From positions 3,596,001 through 3,660,000 of the forward strand of contig NZ_CP065044.1 of the NCBI RefSeq assembly GCF_015689195.1: a DNA stretch of 64,000 nucleotides, written 5' to 3'. Within the stretch, counting starts at the first letter, position 1, and every line of letters starts with the position of its first letter. The DNA is from Pectobacterium aroidearum. GTDB lineage: Bacteria; Pseudomonadota; Gammaproteobacteria; Enterobacterales; Enterobacteriaceae. Shown here in pieces: positions 39,033 through 48,656 of the stretch. A model generated the notes under the pieces. It saw only the letters and a list, made by a program, of their open reading frames with translations. It was not told the origin of the DNA and did not search any database. A program made the translations under genes and the position numbers.

Positions 39033-39734
39033 CTACAGCCCGAGGATCTCTTTCACAAAGGGAATGGTCAGCTTGCGCTGTGCGGTGATGGAAGCGTGGT
39101 CAAGCTGATCGAGCGTCATAAATAACGTCCGCATTTCCCGATCCAGACGTTTAAGCAGAAAACGGCTCACGTCTTCCGGCAATTCGAACCCTCGTAGTCT
39201 GGCGCGCAGCTGTAACGCTTCCCCTTTCTCATCATCCGACAGCGGTTGCAGCTTGTAGATTTGTCCCCAGTCGAGACGAGAAGCCAAATCGGGCAGGTGT
39301 AAATTCAGCTGACGCGGCGGACGATCGCCGGTAATCAACAGTCGAGCACGTCCCGTTTCCTGAATGCGGTTATACAAGTTAAACACCGCCATTTCCCACT
39401 CTTCATCACCCGCAATCGATTCGATGTTATCGATACACACCAGCGCCAGTTGCTCCATACCTTCCAACACATCCGGCACAAAATAGGCGCGTTTATCTAA
39501 CGGCACGTAGCCCACCGCGCGTTCCTGACGCGACAGTTCAGCGCAGGCAGCATGCAGCAGATGGCTGCGCCCGCCCCCTTCGCGTGACCAGAAATAGATG
39601 TAGCTGCCGTGTTCCTGGTGCAAAGCATTATTAATGGCGGCAAGAAGAGACGCATTTTCACCCGGATAGAAACTGGCAAAGGTTTCGTCATCGGGTAAGT
39701 AGAGGGGCAATGAAAGCTGTGCCGGCGTGTTCAG
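39033..39734 (-). CDS. hda: DnaA regulatory inactivator Hda (CTG start proposed)
   Basis: AAA+ protein that, with the DNA-loaded beta clamp, stimulates DnaA-ATP hydrolysis and prevents over-initiation. The N-terminal clamp-binding motif QLSLPLYLP is intact. The AAA+ core carries [28 protein letters not shown] and sensor 2 near [11 protein letters not shown] at 39734 is preceded by GAGGTGATT and gives 233 residues, exactly the E. coli length. E. coli hda has been reported to start at a non-ATG codon. The alternative TTG at 39749 would give 238 residues. Confidence 0.93.
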   Translation of the reverse strand: MNTPAQLSLPLYLPDDETFASFYPGENASLLAAINNALHQEHGSYIYFWSREGGGRSHLLHAACAELSRQERAVGYVPLDKRAYFVPDVLEGMEQLALVCIDNIESIAGDEEWEMAVFNLYNRIQETGRARLLITGDRPPRQLNLHLPDLASRLDWGQIYKLQPLSDDEKGEALQLRARLRGFELPEDVSRFLLKRLDREMRTLFMTLDQLDHASITAQRKLTIPFVKEILGL

Positions 39735-39839
39735 AATCACCTCAAGCAAAACGGGCAGGAAATCGGATCGAGTTTATCACAGAAACCGTGCCCTGTTGAG
39801 GACGCGATAGTGACGGCCTCAACAGGGGAACTAATGCGG

Positions 39840-41129
39840 TTATGAACGTGTGTCGTTCTCTTCCGGCGCATCGAGGATCTCTTCCTCTTTGCGGAACAGG
39901 CTGATGACCTTAAACACCAGGCTCATCCCAATACCGACAACCGTCGCCAGCGCCATGCCTTTCAGCTCAGTCGCGCCCAGATGCACTTTTGCGCCGCTGA
40001 CGCCAATGATCAGGATCACAGAGGTCAGGATCAGGTTTTGCGCTTTGTTGTAATCCACTTTGGATTCAATCAGTACGCGAATACCAGACGCCCCAATCAC
40101 GCCGTACAGCAACAGCGATACACCGCCCATGACAGGAACCGGTACAGCCTGAATCGCCGCCGCCAGTTTGCCCACGCAGGAGAGCAGAATCGCGAGGATC
40201 GCTGCACCGCCGATAACCCAGGTGCTGTACACTTTGGTAATCGCCAGCACGCCGATGTTTTCACCGTAGGTTGTGTTCGGCGTAGAACCAAAGAAGCCGG
40301 ACAGCACGGTAGAAATGCCGTTGGCGAACATGGAGCGATGCAGCCCCGGTTCACGCATCAGATCTTTCTTCACGATATTCGCCGTCACGACCAAGTGACC
40401 GACGTGTTCTGCAATCACCACCAGCGCCGCAGGCAGAATCGCCAGAATGGCAAACCATTCAAAGCGCGGCGTGTAGAATGTTGGCATCGCAAACCAGTGC
40501 GCTTCACGAATCGGGGTCAAATCCACCACGCCCAGCGCGAACGACAGCGCATAGCCTGCCAGTACCCCGATCAGAATCGGGATGATCGCCAGAAAACCGC
40601 GAAACAGTACCGATCCCAGAATGGTGATTGCCAGCGTCGCCAGTGAAATCGTCACCGCGGTAGAATCGACAGAAGCGCCATCGGCAGGCAACAAGCCAGC
40701 CATTCCCGCCGCCACACCGGCCAGTTCAAGGCCGATAACCGCCACAATCGCCCCCATCGCCGCAGGGGGGAACAGCACATTCAGCCAGCCAGTCCCCGCT
40801 TTCTTAACAATCAGCGCCACCAGACAGAACAACACGCCGCACATGATGAAACCACCTAGTGCGACCTCATACCCCAGTGGCAACAGCAGTAAAACCGGAG
40901 AAATGAACGCGAAGCTCGACCCCAGATACGCCGGGATTTTCCCCTTACAAATGAATAAATAAAGCAGCGTACCGACACCGTTGAATAACAGTACGGTTGC
41001 CGGATTGATCTTGAACAGAATGGGTACCAGAACGGTAGCGCCAAACATCGCAAACAGATGCTGGAAACTCAACGGGATGGTTTGTAACAAGGGTGGTCGT
41101 TCACTTACCCCGATGGCGCGACGAGTCAT
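39840..41129 (-). CDS. uraA: Uracil permease UraA
   Basis: Uracil:proton symporter of the NCS2 family. It has 429 residues (as in E. coli) from ATG 41129, with AGAGGATATT upstream. About 14 membrane segments are present. Conserved sequences include AYLGSSFAFISPVLLLLPLGYEVALGG, the transport motif AEHVGHLVVT with the substrate Glu, and NTTYGENIGV. Downstream of upp on the same strand. Confidence 0.97.
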   Translation of the reverse strand: MTRRAIGVSERPPLLQTIPLSFQHLFAMFGATVLVPILFKINPATVLLFNGVGTLLYLFICKGKIPAYLGSSFAFISPVLLLLPLGYEVALGGFIMCGVLFCLVALIVKKAGTGWLNVLFPPAAMGAIVAVIGLELAGVAAGMAGLLPADGASVDSTAVTISLATLAITILGSVLFRGFLAIIPILIGVLAGYALSFALGVVDLTPIREAHWFAMPTFYTPRFEWFAILAILPAALVVIAEHVGHLVVTANIVKKDLMREPGLHRSMFANGISTVLSGFFGSTPNTTYGENIGVLAITKVYSTWVIGGAAILAILLSCVGKLAAAIQAVPVPVMGGVSLLLYGVIGASGIRVLIESKVDYNKAQNLILTSVILIIGVSGAKVHLGATELKGMALATVVGIGMSLVFKVISLFRKEEEILDAPEENDTRS

Positions 41130-41325
41130 CTTCAATATCCTCTGTAGTGTTGTTATCGAGTGTTGCTATTTGTGTGTGCAGGTAGACCCGCACTTATTAT
41201 CACAGCCAGACTCACCCCGCCCCACCGTAGCGAAGCAGGAGAATGGTGACTGCTGATGTATAAAAGAACCGCGTGTGACGTAACACAGGCTGTGGCGCAC
41301 CATAGGAAATACTTAGGTTGGCGCC

Positions 41326-41352
41326 AAAAAAAAGCCGACTATAAGTCGGCTT
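41326..41352 (-). terminator. upp terminator/attenuator
   Basis: AAGCCGACT (41332-41340), loop ATA, AGTCGGCTT (41344-41352), with an A-run 41326-41333 that is a U-run on the minus strand. It begins only 5 nt past the upp stop, so uraA needs readthrough or its own promoter in the remaining 196 bp. Confidence 0.8.
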
Positions 41353-41357
41353 ACCTG

Positions 41358-41984
41358 TTATTTCGTACCAAATATTTTATCGCCCGCATCGCCCAGACCC
41401 GGCATGATGTAACCCTGCTCGTTGAGGCCTTTATCGATGGATGCCGTGTAAAGCTCAATATCCGGGTGAGCTTTTTCCAGTGCGGCAATCCCTTCTGGCG
41501 CCGCGACCAACACCAGCACCTTAATGCTGTGACAACCCGCTTTTTTCAGCAGATCGATCGTCGCAATCATTGAACCGCCGGTTGCCAACATAGGGTCAAC
41601 CACCAGCGCCATGCGCTCTTCGATATTGGAAACCAGCTTTTGGAAATAAGGAACAGGCTCTAGCGTCTCTTCATCACGGTAGATACCGACAACGCTGATA
41701 CGCGCGCTAGGGACATTTTCCAGCACGCCTTCCATCATCCCTAATCCTGCACGGAGAATTGGTACGACGGTAATTTTCTTGCCTTTGATCTGATCGACTT
41801 CAACTGGACCGCACCAGCCATCAATGGTGACTTTTTCGGTTGCCAGGTCAGCCGTCGCTTCGTAAGTCAGCAAACTTCCCACTTCGGAAGCCAGTTCACG
41901 AAAACGCTTCGTACTAATATCGTTCTCTCGCATCAAACCCAGTTTGTGTTTGACGAGCGGGTGTTTCACCTCGACGATCTTCAT
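41358..41984 (-). CDS. upp: Uracil phosphoribosyltransferase
   Basis: Salvages uracil to UMP with PRPP. The start [24 protein letters not shown] at 41984 gives 208 residues, identical in length to E. coli. The PRPP site [11 protein letters not shown] is intact. A longer frame to 42041 reads through the leader and is not family-like. It is divergent from purM across a region with a repeat and a PurR-type operator. Confidence 0.97.
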   Translation of the reverse strand: MKIVEVKHPLVKHKLGLMRENDISTKRFRELASEVGSLLTYEATADLATEKVTIDGWCGPVEVDQIKGKKITVVPILRAGLGMMEGVLENVPSARISVVGIYRDEETLEPVPYFQKLVSNIEERMALVVDPMLATGGSMIATIDLLKKAGCHSIKVLVLVAAPEGIAALEKAHPDIELYTASIDKGLNEQGYIMPGLGDAGDKIFGTK

Positions 41985-42014
41985 CATTATCTCCCCATCG
42001 GCTAGTGGACGGAC

Positions 42015-42092
42015 AAAAACGCCAAACGCGTTTTTAAACACCGCTTGCGGCGGCCCGCAGGGCGGCGGGCACGAGAGCCCGTCGTAAAAAAA
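42015..42092 (+). repeat. Dispersed structured repeat B, copy 2
   Basis: AAAAACGC / GCGTTTTT stem (42015-42022 / 42029-42036), then CCGCTTGCGG, then GGCGGCCCGCAGGGCGG and GACGGGC-type stem GCGGGC-ACGAGA-GCCCGT (about 42065-42082), closing with an A-run. It resembles the copies at 25351 and 57318 and lies in the upp leader region. Confidence 0.7.
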
Positions 42093-42208
42093 ATCGCGGG
42101 ATTATACCGCCTTTTTTACTTAGCGCCATATGATTAAGCCTGATCCAGATCAACCGAGGAGAGAAATTGTCGCCGTTAGCGAAAAATAGCCAGCCGATGA
42201 CTCATCGC

Positions 42209-42224
42209 TCGCAAACGATTGCCT
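42209..42224. promoter_or_regulatory. PurR operator of purMN
   Basis: TCGCAAACGATTGCCT matches the PurR consensus ACGCAAACGTTTNCGT in the central GCAAACGNTTGC block. It lies about 100 bp upstream of the purM GTG, as in E. coli. Confidence 0.75.
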
Positions 42225-42321
42225 ACACTGTTAGAATTAGCGCGCATTATTTTTACCACAGTATGTTTTCTAAATACCGTGTTTTCTGAATACGACCCGT
42301 AACCTTCGTGGGGACTCAGCA

Positions 42322-43359
42322 GTGACCGACAAAACCTCTCTCAGCTATAAAGACGCAGGCGTGGATATCGATGCGGGTAATGCATTGGTAGACCGTATTA
42401 AAGGTGTAGTGAAACAGACCCGTCGCCCGGAAGTTATGGGTGGATTGGGTGGTTTCGGTGCCTTGTGCGCCTTACCGCAAAAATACCGCGAACCGATTCT
42501 GGTTTCCGGCACTGACGGAGTCGGCACCAAACTGCGCCTGGCGATGGACCTGAAGCGCCACGATACCATTGGTATCGATCTGGTTGCGATGTGCGTGAAC
42601 GATCTGGTGGTTCAGGGTGCAGAACCACTGTTCTTCCTCGACTATTACGCTACGGGCAAACTGGATGTCGATACGGCTGCCAGCGTGATTACCGGTATCG
42701 CGGAAGGCTGTAAGCAGTCAGGCTGTGCGCTGGTCGGTGGCGAAACCGCCGAAATGCCGGGCATGTACCATGGCGAAGACTACGACGTTGCCGGCTTCTG
42801 CGTCGGTGTCGTAGAAAAATCAGAAATCATTGACGGCAGCAAAGTCCAGAACGGCGATGTTCTGGTTGCCCTCGCGTCCAGCGGGCCGCACTCAAACGGT
42901 TATTCTCTGGTACGTAAAGTGCTTGAAGTCAGCAAAACCGATCCAGAGCAGTTCGAACTGGAAGGCAAACCGCTGGCCGATCACCTGCTGGCACCGACCA
43001 AAATCTACGTGAAATCCATCCTGTCCCTGATTGAGAAAGTGGACGTCCATGCGATTTCTCACCTGACTGGCGGCGGCTTCTGGGAAAATATCCCACGCGT
43101 TCTGCCAGAAGGTATGCAGGCGACTATCGATGAATCCAGCTGGCAATGGCCTGCGGTGTTCAACTGGCTGCAACAGGCCGGGAACGTTAGCCGTCACGAA
43201 ATGTATCGTACTTTTAACTGCGGTGTTGGTATGATCATCGCACTGCCAGCCGAACAGGCAGACGAGGCCGTTGCATTACTCAACAGCAGCGGTGAAAACG
43301 CATGGAAAATCGGCGTCATTACTCAAACCGATGCCGGAGACGCAGTGGTTATTAACTGA
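42322..43359 (+). CDS. purM: Phosphoribosylformylglycinamidine cyclo-ligase (AIR synthase)
   Basis: Fifth step of purine synthesis, FGAM to AIR with ATP. It has 345 residues from GTG 42322, as in E. coli. The signatures [39 protein letters not shown] and [24 protein letters not shown] are present. It overlaps purN by 1 bp (TGATG). Confidence 0.98.
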
Positions 43360-43997
43360 TGAAAAACATCGTTGTGCTGATTTCAGGTCATGGAAGCAAC
43401 TTGCAGGCGTTGATTGACGCCTGTAAGAACGGACGTCTCAAAGGAAAGATCGTCGCCGTATTCAGTAATAATGCGGAGGCCTACGGGCTGGAACGCGCGC
43501 AGAATGCGGATATTCCTACGTGCGTCCTGAACCCTGAAGATTTTGCCGATCGCGCCGCATTTGATGCCGCACTGGCAAATGAAATTGAGCAATATGAGCC
43601 GGCGCTGGTGGTTCTGGCAGGTTACATGCGGATTCTTAGCCCGGAATTTGTTGCCCAATTTGCCGGCAAAATGCTGAACATTCACCCTTCTCTGCTGCCC
43701 AAATATCCCGGCCTGCATACACACCGCAAGGCGCTGGAAAATGGCGATCGGGAACATGGGACTTCTGTGCATTTTGTCACGGATGAGCTGGATGGCGGCC
43801 CACTGATTCTGCAAGCGAAGGTGCCTGTATTTAGTGACGACACCGAAGAAAGCCTGAGCGAACGCGTGAAAACGCACGAGCACACGATTTATCCGATGGT
43901 CATTAACTGGTTCCTGAACGGCAGACTGGTGATGCGGGATAATGAAGCCTGGCTGGACAGCGTGCGTATTCCGCCACAGGGCTACGCTGCTGAGTAA
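43359..43997 (+). CDS. purN: Phosphoribosylglycinamide formyltransferase 1
   Basis: Transfers formyl from 10-formyltetrahydrofolate to GAR. It has 212 residues, as in E. coli. The phosphate loop ISGHGSNLQAL and catalytic motif NIHPSLLPKYPGLHTH with the downstream Asp in ELDGGPLI are present. Coupled to purM by TGATG; a hairpin follows the stop. Confidence 0.98.
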   Translation: MKNIVVLISGHGSNLQALIDACKNGRLKGKIVAVFSNNAEAYGLERAQNADIPTCVLNPEDFADRAAFDAALANEIEQYEPALVVLAGYMRILSPEFVAQFAGKMLNIHPSLLPKYPGLHTHRKALENGDREHGTSVHFVTDELDGGPLILQAKVPVFSDDTEESLSERVKTHEHTIYPMVINWFLNGRLVMRDNEAWLDSVRIPPQGYAAE

Positions 43998-44018
43998 TTC
44001 TGTCTCTTCATCATCTTA

Positions 44019-44060
44019 GTAAGGCTCCCACTACGGAGCCTTACTCACCTCCTCTTCCTG
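44019..44060 (+). terminator. purMN terminator
   Basis: GTAAGGCTCC (44019-44028) pairs with GGAGCCTTAC (44035-44044). A pyrimidine-rich tract follows (TCACCTCCTCTTCC). Confidence 0.7.
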
Positions 44061-44242
44061 CTTTTTCTTCTTACCTCCTCTTCTCCGCATATTTCTTCCC
44101 TACACACGCGACACATCGCTATTTTCAGCCCTATCCGCGCTTTAAATATTTACTAATCTTTACTAAGCGAACACTAAGACTCAGATAAAAAAGAACATTT
44201 CTATCAACCGGAATTACACCCACTTTTCATCGGTTGAAAACG

Positions 44243-44261
44243 AAAATGACAATGATTATCT
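44243..44261. promoter_or_regulatory. Fur box
   Basis: AAAATGACAATGATTATCT closely resembles the 19-bp Fur consensus GATAATGATAATCATTATC (ATGA-x-AATgATTATC). It lies 31 bp upstream of the first gene of the iron uptake pair. Confidence 0.75.
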
Positions 44262-44291
44262 TTCCCCATCCTAAATTCTGTGAACTCCCCC

Positions 44292-45398
44292 ATGCGTACT
44301 GTCTTACTGCTTTGTCTGCTTTTCCTCAGCCCATTCCTACAAGCAAAAACGGTCACCGATATGTTGGGCCGACAGGTGGAAATACCAGACAATCCCCAAC
44401 GCATCATTCTGGGTGAGAGCCGCATGCTATATACGCTGGCACTGCTTCAGCCTGATAACCCGGCAAAGCATGTTGTCGGCTGGCCGGGAGATATGGCGCG
44501 CTACGATGCGCAAAGCTGGTCACGCTATACCGAAAAATTCCCACAGCTTAACCAGATCCCACAGTTAGGTAACGGCAGCCTGCAAGCAATGAACGCGGAG
44601 ATGCTGCTGCCGCTAAAACCCGATCTGGTCATTCTTCCCCGGCTGGCAAAAAACGCGGCCAATGAAGATCTGCTGCAACAAACGCTGACTCGTGCGGGGA
44701 TCCCGTTTATTTACGTCGACCTGCGTATCGACCTGCTTAACAACACATTACCCAGTATTCGCCTGCTCGGCGAGGTGCTGAATCAGCCCCAACGCGCTGC
44801 CGCCTTCAGCAATTTCTATCAGCAGCATATGGACGTGGTTCGCCAGCGTATCGCGCAATACCACGGTAAAAAACCGACGGTCATGCTGCATTTGCATCTG
44901 GGTAGACGTGATACCTGCTGTACCACAGCGGTCGGCGGCAGCCTTGGCGACCTGCTGACTTTCGCCGGTGGCGAGAATATTGCCAATGGCACCATCAACA
45001 GCGTCTACGGAGAGTTGAGCCCAGAGCGCGTGCTGGCTGCCAATCCTGATGTCTACATCGCCACCGGCATGGCCGGGCCGGAAGGCAAACGTTTCTCCAG
45101 TCTGATGCTCGGGCCGCTGGTGAACGCCGCGCAGGCAAAAGAGAGCTTCGACACGCTTATCCGTCAGGAACCTATTTTGTCTCACCTGCAAGCCGTGCAA
45201 ACAGGCCGAGCCTGGAGCATGTGGCACAACTTCTACCTCAGCCCGTACCACGTCGTGATGGTCGAAATGTTTGCCAAGGCGCTTTACCCGGATCGGTTTG
45301 CCGATATCGATCCGCAACAAACACTACAACAACTCTACCAACAGTTTTTACCTATTGAATTTTCAGGGATTTATTGGAGTCAGATTTCGCATGAATAA
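44292..45398 (+). CDS. Periplasmic iron-siderophore-type binding protein
   Basis: A FepB/BtuF-type (COG0614) substrate-binding protein of 368 residues. A signal peptide (MRTVLLLCLLFLSPFLQA) ends near AKT. The N-lobe contains TDMLGRQVEIPDNPQRII, and the C-lobe contains LSPERVLAANPDVYIATG. The start ATG 44292 is chosen over GTG 44280; neither has a good ribosome site. The reading frame overlaps the receptor gene by 8 bp. No ABC permease or ATPase gene is adjacent, so it must use components encoded elsewhere. The ligand is unknown. Confidence 0.85.
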   Translation: MRTVLLLCLLFLSPFLQAKTVTDMLGRQVEIPDNPQRIILGESRMLYTLALLQPDNPAKHVVGWPGDMARYDAQSWSRYTEKFPQLNQIPQLGNGSLQAMNAEMLLPLKPDLVILPRLAKNAANEDLLQQTLTRAGIPFIYVDLRIDLLNNTLPSIRLLGEVLNQPQRAAAFSNFYQQHMDVVRQRIAQYHGKKPTVMLHLHLGRRDTCCTTAVGGSLGDLLTFAGGENIANGTINSVYGELSPERVLAANPDVYIATGMAGPEGKRFSSLMLGPLVNAAQAKESFDTLIRQEPILSHLQAVQTGRAWSMWHNFYLSPYHVVMVEMFAKALYPDRFADIDPQQTLQQLYQQFLPIEFSGIYWSQISHE

Positions 45399-47517
45399 GT
45401 TTGCCATAAGAAAGACCACGTTCCGCCACGGCTGGCCGCTGCTGGCGCTGTTGCCGTTTAGCATTCAGGCCGCCATTGTTGATGGCAAAGAAGACACTAT
45501 GGTAGTGAGCGCAACACCTGGCGAGCAGACGGGAAAAGAGACAGGTTATCAGCCGCATAAAACCGTGACCGGCACCCGTACCGAAAGCCGCCTGCTGGAT
45601 GTGCCACAGGCCGTCAACGTCGTGCCGACTCAGGTACTTGACGATCGTGCGGTACGCAACATCGATGAAGCGCTGTATAACGTCAGCGGTATCACCCAGT
45701 CGAATACGCTGGGCGGCACACAGGATGCCATAATCAAACGCGGCTTCGGCGATAACCGCGACGGTTCGATCTTCCGCGATGGCGTACGCTCCATTCAGGC
45801 ACGCAACTTTACGCCCAGCAGCGAGCGCGTCGAAGTGCTGAAAGGCCCAGCCTCCATGCTCTACGGCATGGGAGAACCCGGCGGCGTGATCAATATCATC
45901 AGCAAAAAGCCTGAACTGGTACAGAAAACGCACATTGAAGGCTGGGGAAGCAGCTTCAAGGGCGGCGGCGGCCAGTTGGATGTCACTGGTCCGTTAGGTA
46001 CGTCCGGTCTGGCTTACCGTATGGTGGTCGATCATGATGAAACTGATTACTGGCGCAACTTCGGGCGTAACCGCCAGACGACGGTTGCGCCATCCCTCAT
46101 GTGGTACGGCGAAGACACCACGGTACGTGTTTCCTACGAACATATGGAATACCTGACACCTTTCGATCGCGGCACCCTTATCGATCCGAAGACAGGCAAG
46201 CCGGTTAATACGCCGCGCGATCGCCGCTTTGATGAAAGCTACAATGCGACACGTGGCGATCAGGACAGCGTCACCATGCAGGTTGATCGCAATCTAAATG
46301 ACCGCTGGAAAAGCAGCCTGACCTATTCGTATAACCGCAACCGCTACAGCGATAATCAGGCGCGTGCTACAAAATACAATGCCAATACGGGAGTCCTGAC
46401 ACGTCAGCCAGACGCTACAGGCTATGCGCATAGCCAGGCGCAAATTGTCCAGCTTACGCTGAATGGCGACGTTGACTGGGGTCGCATCAATCACCAGTTG
46501 CTGTTTGGGTTTGACTATGAAGCGGATAGAACATTCCGTGGCGATATGATCCGCGGTACAGCGGCTTCAGGATTCAACATCTATAACCCGGTGTACGGCC
46601 AGCAACCAGCCTCTACTGCCGTTAACGCGAAAGACAGTGACCAGCGCGAGAATATCGACAGCAAAGCTTTATTTATGCAGGACGCTATCCGCCTTAACGA
46701 TCGCTGGCAGTTACTGGGTGGTTTGCGTTATGACACGTTCGATGTGATGGCGGGTAAAGGACGCCCTTTCATCACCAATACGGACAGCTCATACCACCGC
46801 GTCGTACCGCGTGCAGGCGTCATTTACAGCCTGACGTCGTATTCATCGCTCTATGCCAGCTACAGCGGTTCATTTAAGCCCAACAGCAATATTGCCAATA
46901 ACATCGGTGCCCTTCCGCCCGAAATCGGCAAGTCTTACGAAATCGGTGCCAAACTGGATCTGCCCAACCGTATTACCGGTAACGTAGCCTTGTTCGACAT
47001 TGAAAAACAAAACGTGATGGTCAAGGTCGATGACAATCTTTACCGTACAGCAGGGAAAGTGCGCTCGCAGGGCGTTGAACTGGATCTGGCAGGTAGCCTC
47101 ACCGATACCTTAAGCCTGATCGGTTCTTATGCCTACACCGATGCTCGCGTCACCGCTGACCCGGAAAACACCGGTAAACGGATGCCGAATGCCGCACGTC
47201 ATACCGCCTCGCTGTTCCTGACGCAGGACTTCGGCAATATTGGCCTGGCCGCTGGTGACGATCTACGCGCGGGTGCGGGCGCGCGCTACGTCAGCCGCCG
47301 CGCGGGCGATGCAGCAAACACCTTCTATCTGGATGATTACACTGTCGCCGATGCGTTTATTGCCTATAGCCTGCCGCTCAACGGTTACAAGGTGAAATGG
47401 CAGTTGAACGTGAAGAATCTGTTCGACCAGACCTATTACCCCTCCAGCGGTAACAACCTGCGTGTCGCCATCGGCGAGCCGCGTCAGGTGGTGCTGCGCG
47501 CCAGCGTCGATTTCTAA
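45391..47517 (+). CDS. TonB-dependent siderophore receptor
   Basis: Outer-membrane gated barrel of 708 residues. It has a signal peptide, a TonB box near EDTMVVSATP, a plug domain (VPQAVNVVPTQVLDDRAVRNIDEALYNVSGI, VLKGPASMLYGMGEPGGVINIISKKP) and a beta-barrel ending in Phe (RQVVLRASVDF). The plug layout matches FhuA/FoxA-type ferric-hydroxamate receptors, but the ligand cannot be set by eye. It starts inside the end of the binding-protein gene, so the two form a Fur-controlled operon. Confidence 0.92.
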   Translation: MNKFAIRKTTFRHGWPLLALLPFSIQAAIVDGKEDTMVVSATPGEQTGKETGYQPHKTVTGTRTESRLLDVPQAVNVVPTQVLDDRAVRNIDEALYNVSGITQSNTLGGTQDAIIKRGFGDNRDGSIFRDGVRSIQARNFTPSSERVEVLKGPASMLYGMGEPGGVINIISKKPELVQKTHIEGWGSSFKGGGGQLDVTGPLGTSGLAYRMVVDHDETDYWRNFGRNRQTTVAPSLMWYGEDTTVRVSYEHMEYLTPFDRGTLIDPKTGKPVNTPRDRRFDESYNATRGDQDSVTMQVDRNLNDRWKSSLTYSYNRNRYSDNQARATKYNANTGVLTRQPDATGYAHSQAQIVQLTLNGDVDWGRINHQLLFGFDYEADRTFRGDMIRGTAASGFNIYNPVYGQQPASTAVNAKDSDQRENIDSKALFMQDAIRLNDRWQLLGGLRYDTFDVMAGKGRPFITNTDSSYHRVVPRAGVIYSLTSYSSLYASYSGSFKPNSNIANNIGALPPEIGKSYEIGAKLDLPNRITGNVALFDIEKQNVMVKVDDNLYRTAGKVRSQGVELDLAGSLTDTLSLIGSYAYTDARVTADPENTGKRMPNAARHTASLFLTQDFGNIGLAAGDDLRAGAGARYVSRRAGDAANTFYLDDYTVADAFIAYSLPLNGYKVKWQLNVKNLFDQTYYPSSGNNLRVAIGEPRQVVLRASVDF

Positions 47518-47526
47518 TCCGCTTTG

Positions 47527-47556
47527 CCCCGCATCTCAGCGATGCGGGGTCTCTTG
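47527..47556 (+). terminator. Terminator after the TonB-dependent receptor
   Basis: CCCCGCATC (47527-47535), loop TCAGC, GATGCGGGG (47541-47549), then TCTCTT. The stem is strong and the U-tract modest. Confidence 0.7.
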
Positions 47557-47683
47557 CGATGTTTCATTCCACATTACGCGTTCAGCGCCAGCCTATCCGC
47601 CGCTATACTAGCGTTGGCATACCCATGCCAACGTGACTCCGGAAACCTCGGTTCACGTCCCTTTTATCAATTAAGGATTCACT

Positions 47684-48259
47684 ATGTCCGGTACGAGCAA
47701 TTCCGTTCGGCTACGACCGCTGGAGCGGGACGATCTCACTTTTGTTCATCAGTTAGATAACAATGCCAGTGTGATGCGTTATTGGTTTGAAGAGCCTTAC
47801 GAGGCCTTTGTCGAACTCAGCGATCTGTACGACAAGCATATTCATGACCAGAGCGAGCGGCGCTTCATTATTGAACACGAACAGACCAAAGTTGGTCTGG
47901 TTGAACTGGTGGAAATTAACCATATCCACCGTCGCGCGGAATTTCAGATCATCATCGATCCGGCCTATCAAGGCCGCGGCTACGCCAGCACAGCGGCCAA
48001 ACTGGCCATGGATTACGGCTTCTCGGTATTGAACCTCTACAAGCTGTATTTGATTGTGGATAAGGAAAACCAGAAAGCGATCCACATCTACAGCAAATTA
48101 GGGTTTGAGGTCGAAGGCGAACTGATCCATGAGTTCTTCATCAACGGTGAATATCGCAACACGATCCGCATGTGTATTTTCCAGCATCAATATCTGGCGA
48201 AACACAAAACCGTGACGGGAACCGGCGGCGAAGCACCGGGAAGTTCTATCAGCCAGTAA
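47684..48259 (+). CDS. speG: Spermidine N1-acetyltransferase
   Basis: GNAT enzyme that acetylates spermidine and spermine to prevent polyamine toxicity. It has 191 residues (E. coli 186). [38 protein letters not shown] is nearly identical to E. coli SpeG, as is the acetyl-CoA loop [19 protein letters not shown]. The C-terminal tail ([15 protein letters not shown]) differs. No ribosome-site oddity. Alone in its transcript, with a hairpin 10 bp past the stop. Confidence 0.96.
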   Translation: MSGTSNSVRLRPLERDDLTFVHQLDNNASVMRYWFEEPYEAFVELSDLYDKHIHDQSERRFIIEHEQTKVGLVELVEINHIHRRAEFQIIIDPAYQGRGYASTAAKLAMDYGFSVLNLYKLYLIVDKENQKAIHIYSKLGFEVEGELIHEFFINGEYRNTIRMCIFQHQYLAKHKTVTGTGGEAPGSSISQ

Positions 48260-48262
48260 GGT

Positions 48263-48290
48263 AAAAAGGCCAGCTCGCTGGCCTAAAGCG
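48263..48290. terminator. Hairpin between speG and the ybbP repeat region
   Basis: AGGCCAG (48267-48273), loop CTCG, CTGGCCT (48278-48284). The A-run at 48263-48267 makes it a better terminator on the minus strand, for readthrough from ybbP, than for speG. Confidence 0.55.
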
Positions 48291-48656
48291 ATTTATTGCT
48301 CCTTTAGCCCTGCCTCTTAAGTTCGTTTATGTAGGCTTAGAGGCGGTTTCGTGCGCCACAATACCGCTATTCTCATGCTACCTCGTAGCACGCGCCCGAC
48401 GCAGGGCGCTCAATCGCCGCCGCCCTGCGAACCCAGGCTTCCGGCTAAATTATGCCGCTGCGCGGTTCCATCGGTGTTCATGACCGCTAATCGAGCCGTC
48501 AGTGACGCGTTCCCGACGCGGCACTGACTTTCGCGACGTCCTGTCGCTCACTCGGCGTTCATGTCCACCGCTGCATAATTTTTTACGCCGGATGATGCTA
48601 AAAACCATCGAGTCATAGCGCTTATGTATAAGAGATTAACGCTCGAAAAATAAATG
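48285..48656. repeat. Intergenic region holding dispersed repeat A, copy 1 (48393-48569)
   Basis: A gene-free region of about 370 bp. The block 48393-48569 aligns through most of its length with 54397-54576. The best part is a 35-bp core (48495-48529), identical to 54501-54535 except one base. The core contains GTCAGTG...CACTGAC, a stem, and the left part has the imperfect palindrome GCAGGGCG...CGCCCTGC. No ORF or IS end is seen. It looks like a mobile or structured non-coding element. Confidence 0.7.

Noticed and set aside
48285-48656. Possible insertion sequence between speG and ybbP
   Set aside because: No transposase frame, no clear terminal inverted repeats with target duplication; better described as a non-coding repeat.
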